A stretch of DNA of 64,000 nucleotides from positions 37,259-101,258 of the forward strand of contig NW_019174045.1 of NCBI RefSeq assembly GCF_001642475.1, in the 5' to 3' direction. This document shows, piece after piece, positions 53,281 through 64,000 of this stretch. Source of the DNA: Fonsecaea monophora. Its lineage: Eukaryota; Ascomycota; Eurotiomycetes; Chaetothyriales; Herpotrichiellaceae. The first letter of the stretch is position 1, and every line of letters starts with the position of its first letter. The position numbers were made by a program, and so were the translations under genes. The notes under the pieces were generated by a model. The model ran no database searches and was not told where the DNA came from. It worked only from the letters and a program-made list of their open reading frames with translations.

Positions 53281-55252
53281 ATGGCCTCGAAATCCCTCCC
53301 TAGACCTCTGTTGCGGCTGGCGACACCTGCTCAACAATATCGTTTCTACTCCAGACCCTCCGCTTCGATATTCAGAGCTTCCCCCGCCTCACGTCGAGCT
53401 GGTCGCAGCCTGTCACGAGCCATACGACCACTTTTTGTTGCAGGCCAAAGGCGATCCATTTCTGCTAGCTTGCAGCGACGCTACGCCGATGTCGAAGAAG
53501 ACGAAGGCTTCGACCCAGCCTCCGTTGAACGCGAATCCGATGAGGTCGATGTCTGCATCGTCGGCGCTGGCCCAGCGGGACTGAGTGCTGCCATTCGATT
53601 AAAGCAATTGGCCAATGACGCGGGGAATGAAGAGTTTCGAGTTGTCGTTCTGGAAAAAGCTGGCGAGGTTGGGGCACATATTCTGTCCGGCAATGTGCTG
53701 GAACCCAGGGCTATAAACGAGTTGATCCCGGACTGGTTGAGTGAGGACAATGAAAATCGATTTACGCAGGCCACACCTGCCGGGTCAGATAAGATGCGAT
53801 TCTTGACAAAATCAAGTGCAATTCCTATACCGGCACCTCCGCAGATGCACAATCAAGGCAATTACATAATTTCTCTGAGTCAATTTGTCAAGTGGTTGGG
53901 TGAAAGAGCTGAAGAGGTGGGCGTCGAAATATATGCCGGTTTCGCGGGTGCCGAGATTCTCTACAACAATGAAGGCGCAGTCAAAGGGGTTGCCACAAAT
54001 GATCAAGGTGTGGGACGAAATGGAAAGGCGAAAGCCAGCTTCGAGCGAGGGATGGAGTTCCATGCCAAGGTTACGCTCCTGGCCGAAGGATGCCATGGCA
54101 GCCTGACCAAGCAAGTGTCCAAGAAGTTTGATCTGAGGAGGGACTGCCAGCCGCAAACATATGGGCTCGGACTCAAGGAGGTCTGGGAAATCCAACCGGA
54201 AAAGTTCAAGAAGGGGCAGATTTCTCACACCATGGGGTACCCGCTGTCGAAGAACGTTTATGGTGGCGGATGGATGTATCACTTCGGAGAAAACATGGTG
54301 AGTCTGGGGTTGGTCGTCGGCCTCGACTATGCCAACCCCTGGATCTCTCCCTACGGGGAATTCCAGCGCATGAAGCTCCATCCATTTTACAAGTCCGTTC
54401 TGGAAGGTGGCAAGTGCATTGCATATGGCGCTCGCGCTCTCAACGAAGGTGGCTTCCAATCGATACCGAAATGTGCGTTCCCCGGAGGTGCCCTGATCGG
54501 CGACACTGCTGGCTTCCTCAACGTACCTAAGATCAAGGGCACGCACACGTCGATGAAATCTGGCATGTTGGCTGCTGAAGCTGCGTATCAGGCTCTCGCA
54601 AACAACAGCGAAACAAGCACTATCTTTCTGTACAACTATGAGGACGCCCTTCGGGAAAGCTGGATCTGGCCTGAACTCAAAGCCGTGCGCAACATGCGAC
54701 CCTCTTTCCACAACCCTCTCGGCATTTATGGTGGCATCATGTACTCTGGTTTGGAGGCTTTCGTCTTCCGAGGCATGATGCCCTGGACTCTGAAGCACAA
54801 GCAACCCGACTGGGCAGCCACTAAACCCGCCGACCAATTCAACAAGATCGAGTATCCAAAACCTGATGGCGAAATCACCTTTGATATCTTGACTAGCGTC
54901 TCACGGACTGGAACCAATCACGAGGAGGATCAGCCTGTGCATCTGCAGGTGAAGGATTGGGATGCACATGCGCAAAAGGAGTGGCCGAAGTACAAAGGCG
55001 TCGAGAACAGGTTTTGTCCTGCCGGTGTTTATGAGTATGTCGAAGATGACACCAAAGATATCGGGGTGCGGTTTCAGATCAACTCTCAGAAGTAAGTCCC
55101 CTTTACCCTGGCACGGTGCTTTTCGATATCATACTTACACTGACGCTACTAGCTGCATTCATTGCAAAACATGTGACATCAAAGTACCAGATCAAGATAT
55201 CAACTGGCAGACTCCCCAAGGTGGTGAAGGGCCAAGCTACAGCATCACTTGA
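53281..55252 (+). CDS. Electron transfer flavoprotein-ubiquinone oxidoreductase, mitochondrial
   Basis: Predicted 636-aa inner-membrane flavo-iron-sulfur protein that passes electrons from ETF (fatty-acid and amino-acid oxidation) to ubiquinone; yeast counterpart Cir2. Exons 53281-55091 and 55153-55252 with a 61-bp intron. The N-terminus is Arg/Ser-rich, without early acidic residues, as for a mitochondrial targeting peptide. FAD motif VGAGPAGLSAA begins at about 94. HILSGNVLEPRAI and PGGALIGDTAGFLNVPKIKGTHTSMKSG are family hallmarks. The 4Fe-4S ligands are Cys in RFCPAG and three more in NCIHCKTC; the last three lie in the short second exon, so skipping it would destroy the cluster. The usual length is about 600-650 aa. 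Confidence 0.96.
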
Positions 55253-58203
55253 GAGGCCTATTGATTGATATTGTGACGAAGAAGCAGTGACTCGGCCCAG
55301 TCAGTTGCCTCAACCAGAGGATTCTCCCTCACGTCGCGCGGCAGGGTCCGCGTGTGATATGCTTAAGTTCTGGGCAGCTTCTTATAAGGCTTATGCTTTT
55401 CTAAGCAGTGTGTGAGAGAGATTTTGAGGGTTTGATCTCATCACAGAAACATACGGCCATAATTCCTGGCGGCAGCAATGACTTTCAATAGACACACCCA
55501 AACAACCAGGGTCTGAACAACAGGAGAAATGCTATTGGACGCATTATCAACACCAACGGGGTGGCGGCGAGAAGACAGAGGGATGGAGTGCCAGGGAGAA
55601 GAAATACATGCATACTTTCGAGGGCATTATAGGACAAAGACAGCCCCATCACCTTTCCTGACTGCACATATTAGTCAAAGTGAACATAGCATTTGATCTC
55701 CAATGAAAATTGCAGTTATCTATTTACCCCGGCTTTGGTAAACCCAGCGAGTCAAACCAATCGAAAAGTCCCCTGTACCAGTACAAGTGGGCGTACAAGT
55801 AGAGTTGATGTACAAGTACCTACAAGTACAAGGGAGGTAGCTAATGTGGATAGAGCTCATCCCCACTCTTCGATGGACTGGCTTTCTAGATCGGCTGAGT
55901 GTTCTTCTGTACCGCGAATCTCAACGAACTACAAATCAAGGTGTCAGGCAAATGAGAGACCAGCCAGACTGATCCATCACCTTTCTGTTTCGTGATGTGG
56001 TGGTCGCACCCTTGAATAGAGTGTGGTGGCAAGACTGCAGCCTTAGTGATGAGGCACGTGTGAGGCTTTCGCTTACAAGGCTGCATGACCGGAATGGGCA
56101 GGCTCTCCGAGAGCAAATAATTTCTCGTACTTGTTGGCGGATAAAGTTGGCGCTCTTTCGAGCTGGGAAGGCACGAAGGGGTGGGCCTCGTATGGATCCT
56201 TTCGGAAAGTGCCACCAATCTATTGGCTGGAATGACACCGGTTTGGGGGATTTTTGGGCGACCTTTCGGGACACGGTTTCCCGGTGGTGATTGGCTGTCA
56301 AGGCCTCGTCATCCCTGCCACCAACGACATGCCAAGCCAGCATGTGAAACAAACCGACCTACCGATCGCCCAAACCGCGTCAGGTTCGTGACTCATTTCC
56401 GCATCTCACCATTTTCCTCTTTTCTTCCCTTGCTCTTTTTCTTTGCCTTCACAATTCTTTCTCCTCCTTCCTTATCACCCATTCCATAACTGGCTTGGGT
56501 TGTTTGCCATTGTGGGAGTCCGCAGTCAAACGGCATTCGACCGCTTGTCAAAACGCAGGTCTGTTTGACAGCTGACTGCTGAATTTCCAACAGCTCTGCC
56601 AGACCATGTCGCGGGCAAATAAAATACCCCTGGATGTGGTCGGCGGCAAACCCGACCTCTCCTAGGTACGAGGTACTACGGATGTTACTGCAACAACTCT
56701 CCAGCAGAAAAAGCCTGAAGCACTGAGTCCGTCCAAGAAACACGTGAGGGCGACCCACTTTCCGGAGTTCACTTCCCAATCCTGCCAACTCCTTCCGAAA
56801 AGGTGAAAATCCTGTTTCACACTCTCCCCAGTGTCTTTCCATGACGCTTCCAGGCTCTTGAATGACTCGAGAGCAAAAAAACGTTGTGTTTGTTGCATCA
56901 TGCATACCTTAGTTTAGGGGGCGCGGGAGGGCGGATTAGGCAGGAATGCCCAGCGAGTGGCATGCAGCGAGGCATAGGGAATGAGAAAAAAAGGGGCAGA
57001 TAAGGTGCAGCAGGGCAGGGCGCAAAAAGGTTGCAGGGGGGGCTGCACGGGGGCTGCAGTGGTCTGCACAGGCGAGTTGCTGGGCAGATTCCTGGTGGGT
57101 AAGGGCGAAATGTGGGCTTGATTGCAGCAAGCTTGGGCATTTCGATGACACCAGCTAGGCCTGTTGTAGCGTAGCGCCACTGTCCCGGCGGGGCTCCCAG
57201 TCTGCTCTCTGTGGCGACGGCCTGGGACTATAAATGCCTCCCTCGCCCTCTTTCCGCGCGAAGTGCAGCCGACCTCTTTCTCCTGACATTTTTCGTTCTT
57301 GGCACTGCCTCCCGCCAGATTCCCATCCACCTCCCCCTCATTCTTCGCACGGCATCAGAGCGCATTCTTGCCCAGCCTGCGATTGATCCTCCTTCTATCT
57401 CCCTCCCACACTGACATCGACTGGCTCTCTCACACTAGTCGTGTCGCACCATAAATCTCCCTTGGGCGCACCCCTCCGCAAACCAGATCCGCAAGTTCTT
57501 GGACAAAGACCCAAAGATCTCACCTGCGACCCGCGCCCCTGCCACTCTCTTCACAAGGGCAAAAACAAAGGAAACAAAGAAAAGAAACCAAGCCACAATA
57601 GACTGTCTGCACTTTCCGCTCTTAGTAATTCGCAATCGCAAATCTACGCACTCTTGCTTCCTCTTGCTCCTCCGTTCTGCCAACCTCGTCGTCGCTCCTC
57701 AAGGCCAGACGAACCAAAAAAGTTTCTCGACGGACCTGATCTGAGACAGAGCCTCATCGGTCGACGGGACTCATTGCCAATTGGAAGTAGGGCAGTTGTG
57801 TTGTAGGGGAGACATTGAGTTGTTCATCTCCCACATCTCGGTACGAACACCACCGCATCCATCTTCTCTACGTTTTCTTCCTCAGGTCGATTCTCCGATC
57901 TCAAGACCCATCGTCGTCGTCGAGTTGATACCGCGGCTACCTCGTGCTGGTCAAGTGAATTCAATCAGAAATTCACTTTGACCTTGAAAGTCGAGCCTCG
58001 CACCGACCGACGCGACCGATCGCCTCTCTCTGCCGCACCCTCGCCACCCGCACAAAGTCACTTGGCGATTCATCATCCTAACCTCTAACATTTAAATTTT
58101 TCTCCAGACTGCTTTCATCCTTCATCGATCTCTCTCATCGACGAGGATATATCCACTGCGACCGCTTCACTGCGCCGCAATCAAAGACCTCACATCTGCA
58201 ATC
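55253..58203. other. Long intergenic region and leader of the TBP gene
   Basis: About 3 kb. TACAAGT heptamers cluster at 55782-55833. A TAGGTACGAGGTAC motif lies near 56663-56676. From about 57230 to 58203 the plus strand is pyrimidine-rich and looks like the promoter and transcribed leader of the TBP gene. No coding motif is seen in the short open frames of either strand. Confidence 0.45.
55782..55833. repeat. Clustered TACAAGT heptamers
   Basis: TACAAGT occurs at 55782, 55794, 55811 and 55821, followed by TACAAGG at 55827. These are four identical heptamers in about 46 bp on one strand, in a non-coding region. Confidence 0.85.
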
Positions 58204-59142
58204 ATGGAGTCTCTTACCACTCACCCGTCCACGGCGCAACAGGCCAAAGCCTTCACCTCTCCCGCGTCCTTGTCGTTTCCCGGTGGCGCTGGGGATTTGA
58301 CACCGCCCTCCTCTGAGAAAGATGGACAAAACCTCAATGGTGGCTCATACGCCGATGGGAAGATCAACGGTCAGCAGGGAGGAAACGCCATTCAGGCTCC
58401 ACAAACCCCCGGCGCAACGCCTGGTGCTGGTGTGAGTGGTATTGTGCCCACCTTGCAGTGAGTATTGTCCCTTTGTTGTCCTTTCCTCAAGGTCAGCAGA
58501 GGTTAACATTCTCTGAAGAAACATCGTTGCTACGGTCAATTTGGACTGCCGTCTTGACCTCAAGACTATCGCACTCCATGCTCGCAACGCCGAGTACAAT
58601 CCCAAGGTAGGCATCCCCTTCGCTGCGTGAGATGGCCGGCACTTACTGACTCTTCCAGCGTTTTGCCGCTGTGATCATGCGTATCCGTGACCCGAAAACC
58701 ACCGCCTTGATCTTCGCATCTGGCAAGATGGTCGTCACTGGCGCCAAGTCGGAGGATGATTCGAAACTTGCGAGCCGCAAGTACGCTCGGATCATCCAGA
58801 AACTGGGCTTCAATGCCAAGTTCACCGACTTCAAAATCCAGAACATTGTCGGTTCATGCGACATCAAGTTCCCCATTCGACTAGAAGGTCTTGCCTCCAA
58901 GCATCACCCCTTCAGCTCGTATGAACCGGAATTGTTCCCTGGTCTCATCTACCGCATGATCAAGCCTAAGATCGTCTTGTTGATCTTCGTCAGCGGCAAG
59001 ATTGTGCTCACGGGGGCAAAGGTCCGTGAGGAGATCTATCAAGCCTTTGAACAAATCTACCCTACACTATCAGGTGAGAGGCATTTGACGAGTTGTCCCA
59101 GAAGCAGTCAGCTAACGTGGGCCAGACTTCCGCAAAGTCTAG
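58204..59142 (+). CDS. TATA-binding protein (TBP)
   Basis: Predicted 257-aa general transcription factor (Spt15 homologue), DNA-binding subunit of TFIID. Four exons: 58204-58457, 58519-58606, 58659-59073 and 59126-59142; introns 61, 52 and 52 bp. The variable N-terminus (1-84) is Gln/Gly/Pro-rich. The saddle core starts at GIVPTLQNIVATVNLDC and has two pseudo-repeats: FAAVIMRIRDPKTTALIFASGK with VVTGAKSEDDSKLASRKYA, and LFPGLIYRMIKPKIVLLIFV with GKIVLTGAKVREE. Reading through intron 3 would change the C-terminus; the last 17-nt exon supplies DFRKV, the family end. A long pyrimidine-rich leader precedes the start. Nearly invariant family, so the call is firm. Confidence 0.97.
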
Positions 59143-59975
59143 ATTTGCCTTACGCGAGACGGGATTCTCCCGGCAACCTTGTATCAACATTCAATCTTTT
59201 CCTCGGCCGCTCCTCGACAAAGGTCACATTGTCGCGGGCAGCAAAGCCGACACGCTCAAGTGCTGCATATAGCAAGCCAAGCGTGACTGAAACTACTTAC
59301 CAAATCTTACCCTTTCTTTTTCGCCTGTGTCACGACTATCTATGAGCATTGCATGGCGTTTTTGAGCGAAATCCCTTCATTTTGTTGCGTGGGGCAAAGG
59401 CACTCAAAAAGGCTCGGGTGCAGTCGGCCTGCTTACACCTTATTAGACATTGGGTCTCATCGACAAAGGGGATATCAGCTTGGGGGACGGTATTCGGCGC
59501 TGGTCGATTTCGCATACCGTCTTGTGTGGAAACATCTCTTTTTCGATTTCCTCTGCGCTTGGTCATGTGGTTGTGAGAGAGAACACACCATTGACCAGTT
59601 GCTGGCTAGCGCGCACGGACAGCTTTACCAATAGGGGAGGCTTAAACATTTCAAAGCTTGGGTTCTCCATCCATGAGTGGAACTTTGTCAGTCATGGAAA
59701 CCAAAAAAAAAATTACACAGATGGGCAAATGAGACCCTACCCGTCTGCTCAGATTGTTGTTATAGAAAAGCAGCAGAAGATGCTTGAGTTGGACTCGGGA
59801 TGGAGTCAACGTCAGGAGGGTTGACACGATACCTTGATCGTGGTCAGCAGTGCCCACGACTTGATGATAGCTCAATATGAATTCTCATCCCTCCATCTCT
59901 GTTGGACTTTTTTTTGTAACAGTATTCCAAGCCACTGCACGTCCATATGAGAAGAGGATGTCTCATTACTCGTTC
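59143..59975. other. Convergent intergenic region
   Basis: About 830 bp between the convergent TBP and FAD-oxidase genes. Short open frames overlap on both strands, none with a motif. Confidence 0.5.
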
Positions 59976-61554
59976 CTATGTCGTCGCCGTCCCCCTCTTC
60001 ATCTCCTCGTCGAGAATCATGCCCTTTCTCCCCGCCCGACTCCCGTCTTCACATGCGATAAACTCATCTCCGCCATTCTTCATGACCTCCTCCCTCAAGT
60101 CCTCCGGACTCCTCCACCGCCAGATGTGCGCCAATTCGGGTTCCAGTCGGCCCTGGATCGCCGCGACAATCTTGTCCCCGATCACGGGAAAGAACTTGAA
60201 TCCGTGGCCCGAGCCGCCGGTAGCGAGGACGAGGTGCTTGAGGCGCGGGTGCGAGGTTATGAGGAAGTCGCCAGTCGGGCTGTGGTTCGGTAAGTACATA
60301 TGAGGCAAGTAGGTAGGTGAGCAAGGTAGGGAGGAAGAGTTGAGCGAGTGAGGTTGTTGGCCCCAGTGTTGCTTCGCGGTACAATAGAGTAGAGCGGCTG
60401 GCTACTACAAGTACGAGTACAGTGGGCAGCCAAAAACAGGTACGAAAAAAACAGTGAATCACTTACGTGTCGCAGTACCAGCATATCCGCGTGCGCGTGA
60501 ATGGTCTGTCTGCCATATGAGGCAGAATCTCGCCAAGGGCTTCTCGCAGGGCTTCTTCAGCTTCGCGCGGAATGGGGATGCCAACTTTGGGGACGCTGAC
60601 GTGCACGTACCCCGGGTCGACGCCGTTCGAGTTGTCACCACGAGGGTCGATGATCGCCCTGGATATTTTCACTGGGTTTCGGTATCCGTACCCGTGTCGT
60701 GCGATTTTGAGTTCGTTCCCTCGTGGGGGAATGACAAACATCCCCCGACTCATGTTCATGATCGTCGGCCGGTCAGCCATCGCCGCCTGTTCTTCAGGAG
60801 TGATGTCCAGATATGCCATGGTCTGCCCGGTGGCCAGACATCGGCCTTGAAGGTCGATGAGGCTGGGACTCCACGCACCGGCCGCCAACACGGTCAGGTC
60901 TGCCTGGATCTGTTCCCCTCCAGCCAATTCCACGCCCTGGCAATCGTCTCCGGAGAAGACGAGCCTGGCGACCTGTGCGCCTGGGCGGACGGTTACACGG
61001 CCGGCACCATCTCGCCGAATTCTCTTCAGGGCATAAGCGACACACGCTTCGGCATCGGCCCATCCTGAGTTGAAGTTGGCGTAGCCATGGTCCCCGCTTA
61101 CATTGTCGTAACCGGTCGCCTTTCGAATCTCGTCATGTCCACGCAATTCCCGGATCTTGCTCAGGTCTACGTTGCCGTGGTTCTCTTGTGCTAGTCTCCT
61201 CACGTTCCTCAGAGATTCTTGTAAGTATGCGTCCTTGTCTTCATCGGCCGTCAGCACGAACCCGGGCTCGTGATATCTGCCTTCCCCTCCCCACGCTTCC
61301 GCCCTCGTGTCCCGCCAGAGCCGTTGCGCCTCAGAGGCTAGCCGAGCATAGTGTCTGTTAGCGTAGTCGGCGCGGACGATGCGGTTCGCGTCGACAGAAG
61401 AGCCCGAGGGGTTCGGCAAGGAGGGAGAGCCGTCGATGATGGTTATGCGGGTACCATTATACGTGGTGTTGGAGAGGAGCGAGAGCGCCGTGGAGAGACC
61501 GAAGACGCCAGCGCCTATGATCAATATGTGCTGCGGAACTGAGGCGTTAGACAT
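59976..61554 (-). CDS. FAD-dependent oxidoreductase of the DAO/sarcosine oxidase/fructosyl-amino-acid oxidase type
   Basis: Predicted 463-aa flavoenzyme that oxidises a C-N bond of an amine or amino acid and yields hydrogen peroxide. Exons on the minus strand: 61554-60467 and 60279-59976. The intron is 187 bp, the longest in the window, with GTAAGT..CACAG ends; joining restores CDTPTGDFLITSHP. FAD motif IIGAGVFGLSTA (about 12-23). Further marks are SVDANRIVRADYANRHY, GWADAEACVAYA and the C-terminal LATGGSGHGFKFFPVIG, which binds FAD in the MSOX/saccharopine oxidase/fructosyl amino acid oxidase group. ICWYCDT replaces the usual CWY.DT. No C-terminal SKL peroxisome signal is seen. Substrate unknown. 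Confidence 0.85.
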
Positions 61555-61898
61555 TAGGGGAGGGAGGAGACCAGACCTGTATATGTGTATATATATATCT
61601 GCTTTGTCAGATCAAAGAGAATCCTTGAACTTACCGACCGCAGCACATCGAGATACGAGGTCCTCTTAGCCCACCTTGACCCGGTTAACCAAAGTTGACG
61701 TCGTTCTCCGCAGAAGAGAGTTGGCGAGTCTGGACGGCGTGCGCCCTTTGAAGCCCGAGGTCGGATCAATCTCGGCTAAAAGGAGAGCACAAGCATCTCG
61801 ATTTTTGGGCGCAGTTCAATGTTGGACAGTACATATCGTTCCTCAGGTCTGGAAAGCCCCAACAGAGATGGGCCGTTGATTTTTAAGCGCGAGTACTC
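61555..61898. promoter_or_regulatory. Bidirectional promoter between FAD oxidase (-) and OMS1-like (+) genes
   Basis: 344 bp separate the two divergent starts. A TATATATATAT-like run lies near 61585-61597, on the FAD-oxidase side. No other site is recognised. Confidence 0.5.
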
Positions 61899-63404
61899 AT
61901 GGCGGAGGTCGGAAGGCTATATCTCGAGTGTTCGAGGATTCCGCACCTCGCACTCTCCATTGCTGCGAAGCGCACAGCGGCTGCTCGTTCCACGTCTACA
62001 TGCCTCAATCAGCGACGGCTTGTTGTTTCGCAGCCAGTCCGGCGGCCTGTATCTGTGCTGTCAGAGCCTTTACAGGCCGCTGCGAGAAGAACCGCATATA
62101 GGTCCTCTTTCCACCTCCCCTCCTCGCGGCGCAGACACACCTCCTCTACAACGAAGCAGACCCTCCCAAACCCCAACATCCCTCGTCCGGTAGTACAGTC
62201 CCAATCGCAACACAAACCCAGACCAACGCTCCTGGACCGCGCCACCGCCCAGGATGCGCTCGACGCGCTCGCGGCCAGGAACAGGAGGCAGCGCATCCAC
62301 ATGTCCTCCAACACGTACTTCTGGGTCACGTCGCTGTTTGGCTTCCTCCTCTCCACCTACGTCGCCTACACGTACATGTCCTACGCGCGGTCTGTCAGGG
62401 AGTCGGAGCGTCTCGATCTCCCGCAAAACGCCGACGTCTCGTCCCGGTGGCTGGACCTCTCGAGGAACTTTGACGACGAGGTCGAGTTGTCCGAGAAGCT
62501 CATGTTTTTGCGGAGTAAGAGGGAGAAGCTGTGCAGAGAGGCGCGGGGGAATGTGCTGGAGGTGAGTGCCGGGACGGGGAGGAATATGGAGCTGTACCGC
62601 CTGGACCCACTGGTCACTCCTGAGGACAAGAGAGTGCGGAGCTTGGTCTTTAACGATTTGAGTGGGGTGATGCTGTCACAGGCGCAGAAGAAGTTTGAGA
62701 GGTTGCAGGAGAAGGCCAAGGAGAATAGACGGTTTTCGGGACCTGTGCAGTTCGTGGTTGGTGACGCCGGCGACAAGGGCCTGATCAAGCGGCCAGAAGG
62801 GGGGTTTGACACGATCATTCAAACAATGGGGATCTGCAGCGAGACTAACCCGGTGGCGTTTTTGAGGCAGTTGGGAGAACTGTGCAGACAACCCGGGGAG
62901 AAGAGCCAGGGGGTCGACGCGAAGATTATCGAAAAGGAATCTCGGCAACGTCTCGAGGATCTCGGCAAACGGAGTGTTGTCCCGGACCCAGAGCAGAAGA
63001 GGCAGCAAGAAGACGAGGATGCACTGGTTGCAGAGTATGGAGGTGACCTGGGAGGAAGGATTCTCCTCCTCGAACATGGCCGGTCGTACCTCGGATTCAT
63101 CAACCGGGTCCTGGACAACGGTGCCAAAATGCACGCTGATCACTATGGATGTTGGTGGAACAAAGACATTGACCAAATCATCAGGGATAGCGGTCTGATT
63201 GTGGAGCGGAAGAGGAGATATCATTTTGGGACGACGTATGAGTACGTGCTCAGGCCGAGACCGAGGCCGAGACGTGGAAGTGAGGCAGAAGATGGGGAGC
63301 ATAAGAAGACAGGTGCAACGAAGAATATTGTAAAGGATTTGGATTCGAGTCAAAGCGAGCAGCAGGTCCAAGGGCGGACGGGAGGATGGTTTCGCAGGAA
63401 TTGA
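61899..63404 (+). CDS. OMS1-like mitochondrial methyltransferase
   Basis: Predicted 501-aa single-exon protein. The first 80 residues are rich in Arg, Ser and Ala and poor in acidic residues, fitting a mitochondrial presequence. One transmembrane segment follows at about 139-160 (TYFWVTSLFGFLLSTYVAYTYM). A class I SAM-dependent methyltransferase domain starts with VLEVSAGTGRNMELY (motif I, about 219-233), LVFNDLSGVMLSQAQ and FDTIIQTMGICS. ILLLEHGRS and HYGCWWNKDIDQII occur in yeast Oms1 and its UBIE-like relatives. Yeast OMS1 was found as a suppressor of an oxa1 respiratory defect; later work linked it to mitochondrial RNA/coenzyme Q functions, so the exact substrate is open. The C-terminus is charged. 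Confidence 0.85.
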   Translation: MAEVGRLYLECSRIPHLALSIAAKRTAAARSTSTCLNQRRLVVSQPVRRPVSVLSEPLQAAARRTAYRSSFHLPSSRRRHTSSTTKQTLPNPNIPRPVVQSQSQHKPRPTLLDRATAQDALDALAARNRRQRIHMSSNTYFWVTSLFGFLLSTYVAYTYMSYARSVRESERLDLPQNADVSSRWLDLSRNFDDEVELSEKLMFLRSKREKLCREARGNVLEVSAGTGRNMELYRLDPLVTPEDKRVRSLVFNDLSGVMLSQAQKKFERLQEKAKENRRFSGPVQFVVGDAGDKGLIKRPEGGFDTIIQTMGICSETNPVAFLRQLGELCRQPGEKSQGVDAKIIEKESRQRLEDLGKRSVVPDPEQKRQQEDEDALVAEYGGDLGGRILLLEHGRSYLGFINRVLDNGAKMHADHYGCWWNKDIDQIIRDSGLIVERKRRYHFGTTYEYVLRPRPRPRRGSEAEDGEHKKTGATKNIVKDLDSSQSEQQVQGRTGGWFRRN

Positions 63405-64000
63405 ATTGAACGAAGACAATATAAGAAGGGAATTAGAGAGAGGGGTTCTAGGGATAGAGAGAGGAGATAATCGCTAAAGTAAGATATTGTAATTCACCAT
63501 GTACAACGCAGCGCAAAGCGACTAATTCAACTCTAGCCCCTGGTCTTTTTGGTCTTTCTTAAGTCAAGGTATCCGGTACTTGTCCGCAGTGGAATTTCAT
63601 TGACGCTGTAGGAAGTGAGAAGTGAGAAGGCATGTACCAAGTACCGCGAGGCGAGGCTGAGGAGAAAAGGAGGGGAGCTGCACTGGGAGGGGGTCAACCA
63701 GGTGTTGTACTTTAGTCCTCAGGACCAACAAATAGGTATGGTTGGTGGGCACGTGTTCCTACCCATGGTATGTACTTCTGGTCGTCGACCTACCACCTAT
63801 CAACCTATCACACAATTCGTACCCAAATTCATACTCGTACATGACTTCGTGGTACTTACATCACCTCCCCTCATCGATCCTTCGACCCAGCCATCAAGAA
63901 AAGCCGATCGGTTCCTCGCTTGAGGGCCGTGCGTTAAGAAAGCCCCAGCGGATGCGTCACCCAAAATCCTCCTGGATGAGATGCTGGGGGGAGATACAAC
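63405..64000. other. 3' region of the OMS1-like gene
   Basis: About 600 bp to the window edge with no coding signal. GTACC-rich short repeats occur near 63569-63645. Confidence 0.45.

Noticed and set aside
53812..54837. Open frame of 341 codons on the minus strand
   Set aside because: Antisense to ETF-QO, no motif.
1..64000. tRNA, rRNA, CRISPR or intact transposon
   Set aside because: I scanned for GGTTCGAATCC-like T-loops, terminal inverted repeats with target duplications, reverse transcriptase/transposase motifs and repeat-spacer arrays and saw none. A tRNAscan or RepeatMasker run would be decisive.

Overview
The window is nuclear DNA of a filamentous ascomycete (Pezizomycotina). The genes carry short GT..AG introns, mostly 46-87 bp, several with CTAAC- or CTGAC-like branch points. 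The content is typical of these fungi: HET-domain proteins, a fused heme dioxygenase/P450 oxylipin synthase, a PDR-type ABC transporter, a GH72 glucanosyltransferase, a Clg1-like cyclin. Housekeeping protein style (RPT5, TBP) suggests Eurotiomycetes, perhaps Chaetothyriales, but I cannot confirm that from sequence alone. I found no tRNA, rRNA, CRISPR array or intact transposon.

Layout. 0.2-14 kb is mainly core: an RSC7/Npl6-type chromatin-remodelling subunit, a decayed gene with kinase-fold phosphotransferase motifs, a Clg1-like cyclin behind a long pyrimidine-rich leader, the proteasome ATPase RPT5, and an F-box protein. 14.5-29.6 kb looks accessory: a GTPase-HET fusion, a Ppo-type fatty-acid oxygenase, an MFS exporter, a second HET protein, an SDR lacking the usual catalytic pair, and an unknown protein. 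30.3-33 kb holds a pseudokinase, followed by about 4.4 kb without a convincing gene. 37.4-42.9 kb holds a conserved-looking unknown protein and the GH72 enzyme. 44.7-52.7 kb holds the PDR transporter with two SDRs. 53.3-63.4 kb is core again: ETF-ubiquinone oxidoreductase, TATA-binding protein, a DAO-family FAD oxidase, and an OMS1-like mitochondrial methyltransferase.

How the genes may work together. The core genes serve transcription (RSC7, TBP), protein turnover (RPT5, F-box) and mitochondrial metabolism (ETF-QO, OMS1-like). The most interesting block is 14.5-28.2 kb, where two putative allorecognition/cell-death proteins flank an oxylipin synthase and an exporter. That they form one functional unit is inference only. 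All exon joins were worked out by hand from splice consensus, reading frame and family motifs, so they are predictions.
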